Shown here: piece after piece, positions 54,032 to 63,205 of the stretch | How positions within the stretch are numbered: the first letter of the stretch is position 1 | Layout of the letters: each line of letters opens with the position of its first letter | NCBI RefSeq assembly: GCF_028747785.1 | Contig: NZ_CP118158.1 | Span: 4,216,001-4,280,000, forward strand | DNA: 64,000 nt | Direction: 5' to 3' | From: Halosimplex aquaticum | GTDB taxonomy: Archaea > Halobacteriota > Halobacteria > Halobacteriales > Haloarculaceae | Position numbers and translations under genes: made by a program | Notes under the pieces: model-generated | Database searches by the model: none | What the model saw: only the letters and a program-made list of their open reading frames with translations | What the model was told of the DNA's origin: nothing

Positions 54032-54448
54032 ATGGCGGGCGATCCGTCCCGGGCCGGCGACTCGGCCGACGAGGCCGTCGACGCCCGCGGGGCGGACTCC
54101 GATTCCGCGGTCGATTCAGGTTCACCGACTCCTGCAACCCGACCCGAGAGTACCGACGCCGGCGAGGACGGCGCCGAGGGCGACGAGCGTGACGTCGTCG
54201 TGCCGACGGCGGTCTACAAGCGAGTGACGGTCTTCTCGACGCTGATCGCCGTCGTGGCCGTGGTCGGCGGCTTTCTCGTGCTCGACGTGGCGACAGACAG
54301 GGCGACCGCGGAGCTATCCGAGATCGACCCGATCGTGGCGCTGATCGGCGTTGCGCTGATCGCCTTCGGGGCGGTCACCTACGCCTTCTCGACGCGTTTC
54401 CGGGCCGAAGGAATGGGAAACGCTAAAGACGACACCGACGAACCGTAA
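54032..54448 (+). CDS. DUF7315 membrane protein of the cytochrome bc cluster
   Basis: 138 residues: a disordered acidic N-terminus (about 1-55), then 'VVVPTAVYKRVTVFSTLIAV' and two helices ('VAVVGGFLVLDVATDRATAE', 'IVALIGVALIAFGAVTYAFS'). DUF7315 as recalled. Start abuts the previous stop with no gap. Probably a small complex subunit. Confidence 0.83.
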   Translation: MAGDPSRAGDSADEAVDARGADSDSAVDSGSPTPATRPESTDAGEDGAEGDERDVVVPTAVYKRVTVFSTLIAVVAVVGGFLVLDVATDRATAELSEIDPIVALIGVALIAFGAVTYAFSTRFRAEGMGNAKDDTDEP

Positions 54449-54452
54449 AACA

Positions 54453-54728
54453 ATGGCTGACGAATTCGCGAAAGGGCTGGCGATACTGTCCGGCGCTGGG
54501 ATGGCGTGGCTGACCCTGGCCGGCTGGTATCGCACCCCGAGCTTCGAGGGTGACGGCGTCCAGCTCATCGCGCCGGTCGAGCTCTCCAGTCCGACGGTCT
54601 ACGACCAGATCGGCATCGCACTGATGGACGTGATGGCGTGGTTCGCCGTCATGGGCGCGCTGACGTTCTGGGTCGTCATCCCCGCCGTCGAACAGGCTCG
54701 CGAAGCGTACGCTGAACGCGCGGACTGA
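54453..54728 (+). CDS. DUF7314 membrane protein of the cytochrome bc cluster
   Basis: 91 residues: 'MADEFAKGLAILSGAGMAWL' with 'TLAGWYRTPSF' at the N-terminus, and a C-terminal helix ('ALMDVMAWFAVMGALTFWVV'). Matches DUF7314. Starts 4 bases after the DUF7315 gene; last gene of the operon before the gene-free repeat block. Confidence 0.83.
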   Translation: MADEFAKGLAILSGAGMAWLTLAGWYRTPSFEGDGVQLIAPVELSSPTVYDQIGIALMDVMAWFAVMGALTFWVVIPAVEQAREAYAERAD

Positions 54729-55216
54729 CGGCGGACGGACTTCTTCCGGCGGCTCGAAGTTCGTGAGCGGTTGGATCGTTGACTGTGTGTTCGGTGCGGA
54801 GTGCTTGTTGAGTGGTTGTTTCTGGCGAATGAGTGGTGAATAGAAGTAGATCGACAGTGACCGCAGGGGACAGCAAGTGATGAAAGCCCTCGGCGCGCTT
54901 GCGGTCGCTGCGTGGGATATCCTCGCTGCGCTCGGATAGTGCCCACGCAGGCGACTATATGAACGCGAGCACGCCTCGCCCTTTCAGTCCGCCAGGACAG
55001 CAGGACGGCACCCGCACAGCACCGCACCTCACGCCTCCCCAACCGACTGTGCTTCTCGCTTCGCTGCGATGCTCGTCCCTCGCACGGCTACTGTCGCGGG
55101 ATGAACCCCGCGACAGCGCGCGCCACCGCGATTGGTCACTGTACGGGCTGTACTGAGCATTCGCGCGAGCGTAGCGAGCGCGATTCACCGGAACCGAGCG
55201 AAGCGAGGTTCCGGCC
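54729..55216. repeat. Structured gene-free block with hairpin array
   Basis: About 490 bases without a credible gene. Contents: ends 'TGAAAGCCCTCGGCG' (54881-54895) and 'CGCCTCGCCCTTTCA' (54972-54986) form an imperfect inverted pair. Inside it is a nested cruciform, CTGCGTGGG (54908-54916) / CCCACGCAG (54942-54950) with inner TATCC/GGATA (54918-54922/54934-54938). Further on are a perfect 10-bp stem CTGTCGCGGG (55091-55100) / CCCGCGACAG (55107-55116) and an 8-bp stem CCGGAACC (55188-55195) / GGTTCCGG (55207-55214). The short motif GAGCGNAGCGA recurs in loops. It looks like a composite of interspersed palindromic repeats or a structured RNA. Confidence 0.7.
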
Positions 55217-55296
55217 TTTTTCACCCATGTTTTTGGCCCGGGGGTGCCCGCAGGGAGCGAAGCGACCGAGGAAACCCCCCGGCGAAAAAGATGGTC
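55217..55296 (-). repeat. Interspersed hairpin element, copy 2 (post-DUF7313)
   Basis: On the minus strand it begins right after the DUF7313 stop: 'GACCATCTTTTTCGCC', a stem CCGGGGG/CCCCCGG around a loop with 'CTTCGCTCC', then 'CCAAAAACATGGGTGAAAAA'. This matches copy 1 after arlJ in order and in both flanking tails. The next structure outward is the CCGGAACC/GGTTCCGG hairpin (55188-55214), in the same position as the CCGAACTC hairpin of copy 1. Likely a terminator-like repeat. Confidence 0.8.
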
Positions 55297-55746
55297 TTAC
55301 AGGAACTGGCCGAGCGGGCCGTAGAAGAACGTGACGTAGCCAACGTACAGCAGTGCGACGAGCGACGCGCCGATCGCGGCTTTGGGTCGCTCGACGTCGA
55401 TCTCCCGGCGGACTTCGACCTTGCGGGACTCGAACTCGAAGAGGTCGGTCAGCAGGATGAAGATAGCGATGGTGGCGGTGACCATCCCGGCGTGGTGGTG
55501 GACGGTCAGGTAGTAGAACGACCCGAGGACGAGCGCGACGTTGGTGAGAACGTGGAAGGGGTGGCGCGAGAGGTCGTCGGCGTCACCGTCCTCGGCCTGC
55601 GAGAGGTGGCGTCTGTGCGCGAGCGCTCGCGCTACGATGTTCAACACCACGAGGCCGAGTAGCACCGCCTCGATGACGAGGATCTCCTCGGTGATGTGGC
55701 CCCCGAGGGCGGCGTCGATCGGCCCGAACAGCTCGTATGCAACCAT
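55297..55746 (-). CDS. Membrane protein, DUF7313
   Basis: 149 residues with four helices: 'EEILVIEAVLLGLVVLNIVA', 'VLTNVALVLGSFYYLTVHHH', 'GMVTATIAIFILLTDLFEFE' and 'AAIGASLVALLYVGYVTFFY'. 'ARALAHRRHLSQAEDGDADD' and the His-rich 'TVHHHAGM' are typical of DUF7313, which accompanies the haloarchaeal cytochrome bc set. It is transcribed towards that operon, with the repeat block between. Confidence 0.83.
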   Translation of the reverse strand: MVAYELFGPIDAALGGHITEEILVIEAVLLGLVVLNIVARALAHRRHLSQAEDGDADDLSRHPFHVLTNVALVLGSFYYLTVHHHAGMVTATIAIFILLTDLFEFESRKVEVRREIDVERPKAAIGASLVALLYVGYVTFFYGPLGQFL

Positions 55747-55817
55747 AGCGGGAGATCAGTCCGTGTCCCATTAGAGTTTTTCCAATCCAGCGCGGCGCTC
55801 GGCGGGGTCGAGGCGGA

Positions 55818-56561
55818 CTACGCGGAGGCATACGGCGACCGGCTCTCGTCGACGACAGCGACGGACAGCGACGCTCCCGGCGTCGCGCTGACGGACTCGT
55901 CCGGGTCGACGGTCCCGACGACGCGGTCGTCGGCGAGGAGGTGGACGGCGGTCTCGTCGCGCTCGACCGAGACGGACAGGTCGTCCGTCGGGACGACCCA
56001 GTGGTCGGTGTCCGTCTCGAAGGGCGCGACGGGGACGACCGCGGCGGCGTCGGCGTCCGGGGAGAGGACCGGCCCCCCGGCCGCGCTGGCGTAGCCGCTC
56101 GACCCCGCCGGCGTCGCGAGGACGACGCCGTCGGCCCGGAACCGCGCGACCCGGAGGTCGCCGCTGTCGACCGCGTACTCCGAGATCTGTGCGGGCTCGG
56201 CGCTGACGAGCATCACGTCGAGCAGCGCTCGTGCACGCGTCCCGTCGCCGACGCGGACGTCGACGATGGGGTGGGAACTGCGTTCGAAGTCGTCCGAGAG
56301 GTACGCGTCGACGGCTTCGCCGACGGCGTCGAGCGGAACGGACCTGACGCCGCGACCGGCCGCAACGGGCAACACGGAGACCGACGGCGCCGCGCGCGCG
56401 ACCGCGAGCAACGCGGGCTCGCCGACGGCGATCAGCGCCTCGCTGTCGTCGACGACGCTCCGGGCAGCGCCGACGACCGGCGTGCCGCCGGCCGCCTCGA
56501 CGGCGGCGACGACCCCGTCGGTATCGGTGCCGACGACGCCGACGACCGGTCCATTCGTCAT
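55818..56561 (-). CDS. NAD kinase-like protein lacking the GGDGT motif
   Basis: 247 residues from ATG 56561, supported by a T-rich box 28 bases upstream; a longer frame to 56780 is rejected. The C-terminal NAD-binding block 'TPAGSSGYASAAGGPVLSP' (150-168) is clearly NAD/NADH kinase family. The ATP/catalytic 'GGDGT' is replaced by 'VGEPALLAV' (46-54), and the usual N-(D/E) pair before 'VMLVSAEPAQISEYAV' is missing. So it is either an inactive or sensory paralogue or a divergent kinase. It is shorter than typical NADK (about 280). Confidence 0.78.
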   Translation of the reverse strand: MTNGPVVGVVGTDTDGVVAAVEAAGGTPVVGAARSVVDDSEALIAVGEPALLAVARAAPSVSVLPVAAGRGVRSVPLDAVGEAVDAYLSDDFERSSHPIVDVRVGDGTRARALLDVMLVSAEPAQISEYAVDSGDLRVARFRADGVVLATPAGSSGYASAAGGPVLSPDADAAAVVPVAPFETDTDHWVVPTDDLSVSVERDETAVHLLADDRVVGTVDPDESVSATPGASLSVAVVDESRSPYASA

Positions 56562-56586
56562 CACCGGAGTGTGGCGATGACTCGGC

Positions 56587-56591
56587 AAAAA
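56587..56591 (-). promoter_or_regulatory. T-rich promoter box for the NAD kinase-like gene
   Basis: 'AAAAA' on the plus strand ('CCTTTTTGCC' on the minus) centred 28 bases before the ATG at 56561; leaderless spacing. Confidence 0.45.
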
Positions 56592-56761
56592 GGCACCGCA
56601 CCGCGTCCGCGTCACCCGAGTTCCTCCCCTGGTATGGCGGCGATCTGGGCGAGACCGCCTGGCGTCCTTCCGGTGTCGGTTCGACCCGGACGCCGAGGAC
56701 GCCGTGCAGCGGTTGTTGTTGCAAGCCGCGGACTCAGGCGGATAGGCGGCCAACCGTTCGT

Positions 56762-57550
56762 GTGACCCGAGAGACCACACGGCGAGGTTTCGTCCGCGGA
56801 CTCGCGGGCGCCGGGACCGCCGGAGCGGCCGCGGGCACCGCGACGGCGCAGCAAGAGACGGCGACCGGCGGCGGTGGCGGGACTGCGACCGACGGGGGCG
56901 GGGGAGCGGCAGGTGGCGGTACCGGAACGGCCGCCGGTGGCGGAGGCACAGCGGCGGGCGGAGAGGGAACGGCTGGTGGGGGAGGAACGGCTGGCGGAGG
57001 CGGAACAGCCGGTGGCGGTGGCGGCGAACCGGACTTCAGCGGCTGGTTTGACGACGTGAGCAACTTCGACGGCAACGTGGTCGACCTGCGCGGCGAGGAG
57101 TCCCCGCAGGTATCGGTCGGCGTCGAGGCCAACGACGGCTACTTCGGGTTCGGGCCGCCGGCGGTCCACATCGAGAACGGGGCGACGCTCACCTGGACCT
57201 GGACCGGGCGCGGCTGCCCGCACAACGTCGTCGAACAGGAGGAGGTGTTCGACTCCGGGGAGCCGGGCTGCGAGGGCGTGGGTCCGTTCGAGTACACGTT
57301 CGAAGAGGACGGGATCTACCGGTACGTCTGCGAACCGCACCTCCAGCTGGGGATGAAGGGGGCGGTCGTCGTCGGGACCGACTACCCGACAGTCGACACC
57401 GGCGGCGGTGGCGGCCCTTCGCGTCCGACAGTCCCGGACGCGGCGCGCACGCTGGGCGTCGCGACGTCCGTCGCCATGGCGGCGACGCTCGGGCTGGCGT
57501 ACTTCTTCATCAAGTTCGGCGGCGACTACGGCGAATTCGACGAGGAGTAA
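56762..57550 (+). CDS. Halocyanin with Gly/Thr/Ala-rich linker
   Basis: 262 residues from GTG 56762. Tat signal 'TRRGFVRGLAG'; a low-complexity linker (about 33-88) of GGGGTA-type repeats encoded by imperfect 12-18 base repeats. Plastocyanin-like domain with H154 ('GCPHNVVEQ'), C190 and H193 ('YVCEPHLQ'), M198 ('LGMKGA'); C-terminal helix ('LGVATSVAMAATLGLAYFFI'). The extra pair C152/C170 could form a disulfide. Membrane-tethered electron carrier; the long linker may extend its reach. Divergent in sequence from the other two halocyanins here. Confidence 0.9.
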   Translation: MTRETTRRGFVRGLAGAGTAGAAAGTATAQQETATGGGGGTATDGGGGAAGGGTGTAAGGGGTAAGGEGTAGGGGTAGGGGTAGGGGGEPDFSGWFDDVSNFDGNVVDLRGEESPQVSVGVEANDGYFGFGPPAVHIENGATLTWTWTGRGCPHNVVEQEEVFDSGEPGCEGVGPFEYTFEEDGIYRYVCEPHLQLGMKGAVVVGTDYPTVDTGGGGGPSRPTVPDAARTLGVATSVAMAATLGLAYFFIKFGGDYGEFDEE

Positions 57551-57658
57551 ACCGCCGCTGGACGGTCGTTCGCGGGCGATACCGGCGACCGGTCGATTCC
57601 GCCGTCAGGTCGGGCTCGTTCCGGTGGATTCACTACGGGCGGGTCCGAACCGTGGGGT

Positions 57659-58333
57659 ATGAGCGAGCAGAGTGCGGACGTGTCACGTCGGGCGTTCCTG
57701 CGCGCCGGTGCAGGCGCCACAGCAGTCGCGGCGGGCGCGGGCACCGCTGCCGCCGCCAAGGAAGGGACCGACAGCGGGGGCGGAGGCGGCGGCAACGTCC
57801 GTCCCGAGTGGCCTTCGTACGTCAGCGACGCGAACGGCGGCGCGTACGAGGACCTCCGCGGACAGTCCGAGGCGACCGTCGAGGTCGGCGCCGGATCGAG
57901 CGGCTTCGCGTTCGCGCCGACCAAGATCTGGATCGACCCGGGCACCACGGTGAAATTCGAGTTCATCGAGGCGGGCCACAACGTGAAGCCGAACGAACAG
58001 CCCGAGGGCGGCGGCCTGAGCGGCACCGAGGGCGGGCAGTTCGCGACTATCTCCAAGGGGCAGACCTACTCGGTGACCCTCGAGACCGGCGGGATGTACA
58101 CCTATAACTGCGCACCCCACGAGGGCCAGGGCATGAAAGGCGCCATCGCCGTCGGCGGGGACGTCTCGACCGTCGAAGTCGAAACGGGCGGCGGCGGAAG
58201 CAGCCGACCGGAGGTGCCCGACGCGGCGAAGTCGCTCGGCATCGCCACCGGGTTCGGGATGGCGGCGACGCTCGGGCTGGCGTACTTCTTCATCAAGTAC
58301 GGCGGCGACTACGGCGAGTTCGACGGCGCTTGA
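57659..58333 (+). CDS. Halocyanin, paralogue of the bc-operon halocyanin
   Basis: 224 residues. Tat signal 'SRRAFLRAGAGAT', short Gly linker, copper ligands H107 ('GHNVKPN'), C151 and H154 ('YNCAPHEGQ'), M159 ('GMKGA'), C-terminal helix ('LGIATGFGMAATLGLAYFFI'). The copper domain is very like the halocyanin at 50508 ('WPSYVSDANGGAYEDLRGQS' versus 'WPSYVSDAKGGEYKDLRGQS'), while the C-terminal helix matches the halocyanin just upstream. It looks like a domain-shuffled duplicate. Confidence 0.92.
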   Translation: MSEQSADVSRRAFLRAGAGATAVAAGAGTAAAAKEGTDSGGGGGGNVRPEWPSYVSDANGGAYEDLRGQSEATVEVGAGSSGFAFAPTKIWIDPGTTVKFEFIEAGHNVKPNEQPEGGGLSGTEGGQFATISKGQTYSVTLETGGMYTYNCAPHEGQGMKGAIAVGGDVSTVEVETGGGGSSRPEVPDAAKSLGIATGFGMAATLGLAYFFIKYGGDYGEFDGA

Positions 58334-58399
58334 GGCGTCGCGCGCCGTCGCGGGCATAGCTTTCTTCCACACGGCGTCGCCGCGTGGCGTCCGGCGCGG

Positions 58400-58930
58400 T
58401 CAGATCGCGTCCGGTCCGGTGTGGACCGTCAACTCGACCTCGCGAGGCTCCCCTTCGATGTCGGCGACGATCCGCTCGACCACGCGCGTCGCTTCCTTCC
58501 GGATGAGCGGCTTCACTTTCTCGACGACGCGGGACAGCGAGATGAACCGCGGCAGATCGATGCTGCCGTCGTTGACCGACCCGGGGTCGTACTCGATACG
58601 CAGGGTCACGCGCGAAGCGGTCTCGGCGTCCGGTGGCGCCTCCTCGGGGACCGCTTCGACGCGCCAGTGACCGTCGGCGGCGACGTTCTTGACGACGCGC
58701 CAGTCGAGCCTGCTCGGCCGCTCGGTCGAGACGACCTCCGTCTCGGCGGTGTAGTCGAGTTTCCACCAGCTGAAGTGCAGGGAGTAGCGCGTCCCGGGCG
58801 AGCCGTCGCCGTCGCGTCGCACTTCCTCAAGGTACTCGGAGTAATTGGCGTACCGCGGGAAGTCGACGATGAAGTCGTACATCTCGTCGGGCGGGACGTA
58901 CACTACCGTACTGACCTCGACTTCGTCCAC
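58400..58930 (-). CDS. SRPBCC-fold protein (START/coenzyme Q-binding-like)
   Basis: 176 residues from GTG 58930, supported by an 'ACTATTTGTAC'-type box 26 bases upstream; the in-frame ATG at 58978 would include promoter sequence. 'VDEVEVSTVVYVPPDEMYDF' then 'IVDFPRYANYSEYLEEV' is the opening of polyketide cyclase/Coq10-type SRPBCC domains that bind hydrophobic ligands. Ends with a helix 'VVEKVKPLIRKEATRVVERI'. Ligand unknown; nearness to respiratory genes makes a quinone possible, but that is a guess. Confidence 0.82.
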   Translation of the reverse strand: MDEVEVSTVVYVPPDEMYDFIVDFPRYANYSEYLEEVRRDGDGSPGTRYSLHFSWWKLDYTAETEVVSTERPSRLDWRVVKNVAADGHWRVEAVPEEAPPDAETASRVTLRIEYDPGSVNDGSIDLPRFISLSRVVEKVKPLIRKEATRVVERIVADIEGEPREVELTVHTGPDAI

Positions 58931-59050
58931 ACGCTTCCTGCGGGCCGCTCGTACAAATAGTCTCGGCGGGAGACACACGTATCCGTCGGCGGTTCGGTCC
59001 CCTCTCGTGAGCGAACCGAACGAAGAATCGGGCCGAGAGGAAGCCGCCGC

Positions 59051-59530
59051 TCAGTGCGCCGCGTCGACCTCGACGTCGGCCTCTCCGGCCGAGTCGACGG
59101 TGCGCGGGCCGTGGTCGCCGAAGTCGTCATCGTCGTTCGAGCGCTCGCGGAGGGCGATGCCGAGGTAGCCGCCGACCGCGCCGGTCCCCGCGACGAACGC
59201 GGCGACGACGGCGAGCGCGAACACCGTGATCCCCATGAAGATCACCACGCCGAGCGCCTCGCCGCCGGCGACGGCGCCGAAACTGAAGATGCTGAAGACG
59301 AGCACGAGCACGCCGAAGATCGGGACCGCGGCGATGAGCCCGGAGACGGCGCCGACCTTCGCTCCCTGTGTTCGGGTCCCCCGCTGCAGGTATCCGGAGA
59401 CGGCCCCTCCGAGGACCGTCGCGAACGGGATCCACGACAGTACCACCATCACGACGGCGCCGACGAGCGCGTTCACCCAGAAGTCACCGTCGCGCCGTGC
59501 GACGAACGAATCCGCGGATTTCGTGTCCAT
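59051..59530 (-). CDS. Membrane protein, DUF5518
   Basis: 159 residues, four helices ('ALVGAVVMVVLSWIPFATVL', 'VGAVSGLIAAVPIFGVLVLV', 'LGVVIFMGITVFALAVVAAF', 'GTGAVGGYLGIALRERSN'). 'VLGGAVSGYLQRGTRTQGAK' is the DUF5518 signature. Acidic C-terminal tail. 'GATAAGCG' (59555-59562) is the minus-strand TATA region 28 bases upstream. Function unknown. Confidence 0.85.
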   Translation of the reverse strand: MDTKSADSFVARRDGDFWVNALVGAVVMVVLSWIPFATVLGGAVSGYLQRGTRTQGAKVGAVSGLIAAVPIFGVLVLVFSIFSFGAVAGGEALGVVIFMGITVFALAVVAAFVAGTGAVGGYLGIALRERSNDDDDFGDHGPRTVDSAGEADVEVDAAH

Positions 59531-59666
59531 GATATCGTATAGGTTCTCTCACACGATAAGCGTATGTGCCAAATACGGCGTTTTTGGCCCTTAATGTCGG
59601 TATTTACGCTAGTTCGGACGAGGGGTCCCGACAGACCTATGGTTCCGACAGTGGACAGGATACTCC

Positions 59667-60830
<1,164 letters not shown>

Positions 60831-60872
60831 TCGCGAGCGCCGGCCCCGGTCTGCGGCCAGTGACCGGACGAC

Positions 60873-61940
60873 TCACTGCTTCTCGACCAACTCGCGGAGG
60901 CGAGCGATGCGCTCGTCGGTCGGCGGGTGCGAGCGCGTCTCGACGTGGAATTCGTCCCCTCCGTCGCCACCGCTGTCCGTCTCGAAGCCATGCGGGAGGA
61001 GACAGAGGCCGCGGACTTCGTCGTACGCGAGACGCTTGTCCACGGTCGGCGCGCTCGCGGTCTCCTCGTCGAGCTTCGCGAGCGCGTCGGCGAGGGCGGC
61101 TGGGTCACCGGTGAGCGCGGCGCCGGCGTCGTCAGCGGCGAACTCCCGGTAGTGTGAGAGTCTGCGGGCGGCGGCGACGGCCGCGGTGGCCAGGATGCCG
61201 AGGACGACGCCGCCGCCGACGACGACCGCCGCGAGGCCGACGGCGAACCCGACGGCGTACCCCGGTCTGAAGGGGTTCGATCGCGTCGCGACGGCGCCGA
61301 CGAGGTAGACCGCGCAGAGCGCGAACGCCCAGACGAAGCGACTGCGAGCCCACGGCCCCAGCGAGTCGAGCAGGGAGTAGCGGTCGCTGGTCAGCGCCGG
61401 GAGGAACGAGGCGAGGGTCATCACGGTCGCGTCGCGGTGCTGGAGGTGCGCGAGTTCGTGCGCGAGGACGCCGTCGAGGCGGTCGCCGTCGAGCGTCGCG
61501 AGCAGGCCGCTGCTGACCACGAGCGTCGGTCGGCCGACGCCGTCGAGCGCGAAGCTGTTCGGCGTCTCGCTGTCGACGACGTAGCAATCCGGGGTGGGGA
61601 CGCTCGCCTGGGCTGCCAGGCGGGTCACGCGGCGGTCCAGGTCCGGGTGCGAGTCCGCGGTCACGGGCTCGGCGTCGACGGCGCCGAGGGTCTCGCTGCG
61701 GACGTATCGAAGCTGCGCCCAGACGCAGGCGGCGACGAGGACGCCCGCCAGCGGGAGCCACCACAGCGCCGTGATCGCCGGGGGGAGCCCGACCCCGTCG
61801 CCCGCCTGGCGGACGAGCGCGCCCAGCCGGGGCGCCGTCAGGTAGACGAGCACGCCGACGAACAGGGCGTTTGCGGTGACGACGGCGGCGAGCGTCGCCG
61901 CCATCCTGACCGCCAGCCCGCGGTCGCTGCTGAGTGGCAC
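60873..61940 (-). CDS. M48-family membrane metalloprotease (HtpX-like)
   Basis: 355 residues from GTG 61940, chosen because 'PLSSDRGLAVRMAATLAAVV' is the family start; ATG 61904 is an alternative and the long upstream frame is rejected. Two N-terminal helices, zinc site 'AHELAHLQHRD' (HELAH at 161-165), third ligand Glu in 'SHYREFAADDAGA', two more helices near 195-260. C-terminal 'ETRSHPPTDERIARLREL' is also conserved. Cleaves misfolded membrane proteins. Divergent from the DUF4129 gene. Confidence 0.9.
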   Translation of the reverse strand: MPLSSDRGLAVRMAATLAAVVTANALFVGVLVYLTAPRLGALVRQAGDGVGLPPAITALWWLPLAGVLVAACVWAQLRYVRSETLGAVDAEPVTADSHPDLDRRVTRLAAQASVPTPDCYVVDSETPNSFALDGVGRPTLVVSSGLLATLDGDRLDGVLAHELAHLQHRDATVMTLASFLPALTSDRYSLLDSLGPWARSRFVWAFALCAVYLVGAVATRSNPFRPGYAVGFAVGLAAVVVGGGVVLGILATAAVAAARRLSHYREFAADDAGAALTGDPAALADALAKLDEETASAPTVDKRLAYDEVRGLCLLPHGFETDSGGDGGDEFHVETRSHPPTDERIARLRELVEKQ

Positions 61941-62035
61941 GTCCGTTGCGTTCTCGGGGGTAGGCCAAAAACTGTCCGATCGTCGGAACAGTCTTCGAAG
62001 GCAACAGTTTTGTCGCACAGCGACCAGTGTCAGGT

Positions 62036-63205
62036 GTGACGCGATCAGGGCATCGCACGGTGCTGGTGGCGCTGGGGATCGTGGCGGTCGCGCTGGGGAG
62101 CGCGCTCTTTCCGCCGACCGGCCTGGGGTCCGCACCGGCGTCGGAGACCGACCTCGTCGGTCCCGACGCCTCCGCGCCGGGGAGTGGAGACGGCCCGGAG
62201 CCCGGACCCGGCGAATCGACCGTTTCGGGCGACGGAGAGGCGGTCGCCGCGGGGAGCGGAGCGACGGCCGGTCCGGGGGATTCGAAGTCGGCTCCCGGAC
62301 CGGCGGGCGCGACAGCCACGCCCGCATCCGGTGAGCCCGGGACGGTGACGACGGCGCCGGCGACGCCGACGCAGACGCCCACGTCGACAGCCACAGCGAC
62401 GGCCTCGGGGACGATACCCGAGTCCGACGACGAGGGCGGCCTCGACTTCGTCGCCATCGTGGGCGGGCTCACCCTCTTTTTCGTGCTGACGCTCGCGCTC
62501 GCGGCGGTCGGGCAGGTGGTCAAGGCGCTCCTGGGGAGCGGGGGCTCCGGTGGCGGGTCGGCGCTGTCGCTCGGTCTCCTCGGCAAGATCGGGGGGGTGT
62601 TCGGGGGGTCGCCGGTCGGTATCGCGGCGCGGATCCCGCAGGTGACGATGGTCGCGCTCGTGGGCGTCTCGACCGGGACGGCGCGTGTCCTCGGCGGCGC
62701 CGGGACGCTCGTGAGCGAGGCCGCCGGCGGGCTCGCGTTCGTCATCGGCGCGGGGTCGCGCTCGGTGACTTCGGGCCTGGGGAGCGGGATCGGCGGGCTG
62801 TTCTCGCTCCCGAGCGCGCCGACGTTCTCCCTCTCTGGCTTGTTTTCCGGGGTGAGGAGCGGCGGGTCGAACGTCGCGACGGGCGATTCGCCGACCGCCG
62901 ACGCCCGCAGCGCGACGGCGATCGAACCCGAGTCCGACGACGAGGTGCCGATCCGGACGGTCGAGGACGCCTGGGAGGCGTTCGCCGATCCGCTGCCGGT
63001 CGAGGACCCCGAGGCGCGGACGCCGGGCGAGTTCGCGCGACTGGCGGTCGAACGCGGGGACCCGACCGAGGCGGTCCGTCGGCTGACGCGCGTGTTCCGC
63101 GACGTGCGCTACGGAGGCCGACCGCCGTCGGACGACCGGACGCGCTCGGCGGTCGAGGCCGTGAGCGACATCCTCGCCGACCGGGACCGGGAGGGCGACC
63201 GATGA
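62036..63205 (+). CDS. DUF4129 domain membrane protein
   Basis: 389 residues from GTG 62036 (GTG 62027 possible; a 'GTTTTG' box 27 bases before 62036 favours the shorter). N-terminal signal/helix ('VLVALGIVAVALGSALF'), a Pro/Thr/Gly-rich exoplasmic stretch, helix 'FVAIVGGLTLFFVLTLALAA', a Gly-rich hydrophobic region (about 180-265), then the DUF4129 domain ('TVEDAWEAFADPLPVEDPEA' ... 'ARTPGEFARLAVERGDPTEA' ... 'FRDVRYGGRPP'). DUF4129 proteins occur with MoxR ATPase, DUF58 and transglutaminase genes; the next two genes fit this. Overlaps the next gene (ATGA). Confidence 0.82.
   Translation: MTRSGHRTVLVALGIVAVALGSALFPPTGLGSAPASETDLVGPDASAPGSGDGPEPGPGESTVSGDGEAVAAGSGATAGPGDSKSAPGPAGATATPASGEPGTVTTAPATPTQTPTSTATATASGTIPESDDEGGLDFVAIVGGLTLFFVLTLALAAVGQVVKALLGSGGSGGGSALSLGLLGKIGGVFGGSPVGIAARIPQVTMVALVGVSTGTARVLGGAGTLVSEAAGGLAFVIGAGSRSVTSGLGSGIGGLFSLPSAPTFSLSGLFSGVRSGGSNVATGDSPTADARSATAIEPESDDEVPIRTVEDAWEAFADPLPVEDPEARTPGEFARLAVERGDPTEAVRRLTRVFRDVRYGGRPPSDDRTRSAVEAVSDILADRDREGDR

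Noticed and set aside
56875..57030. Gly-rich imperfect repeats as a CRISPR or tandem-repeat locus
   Set aside because: Coding low-complexity linker of a halocyanin; units are irregular and there are no spacers.
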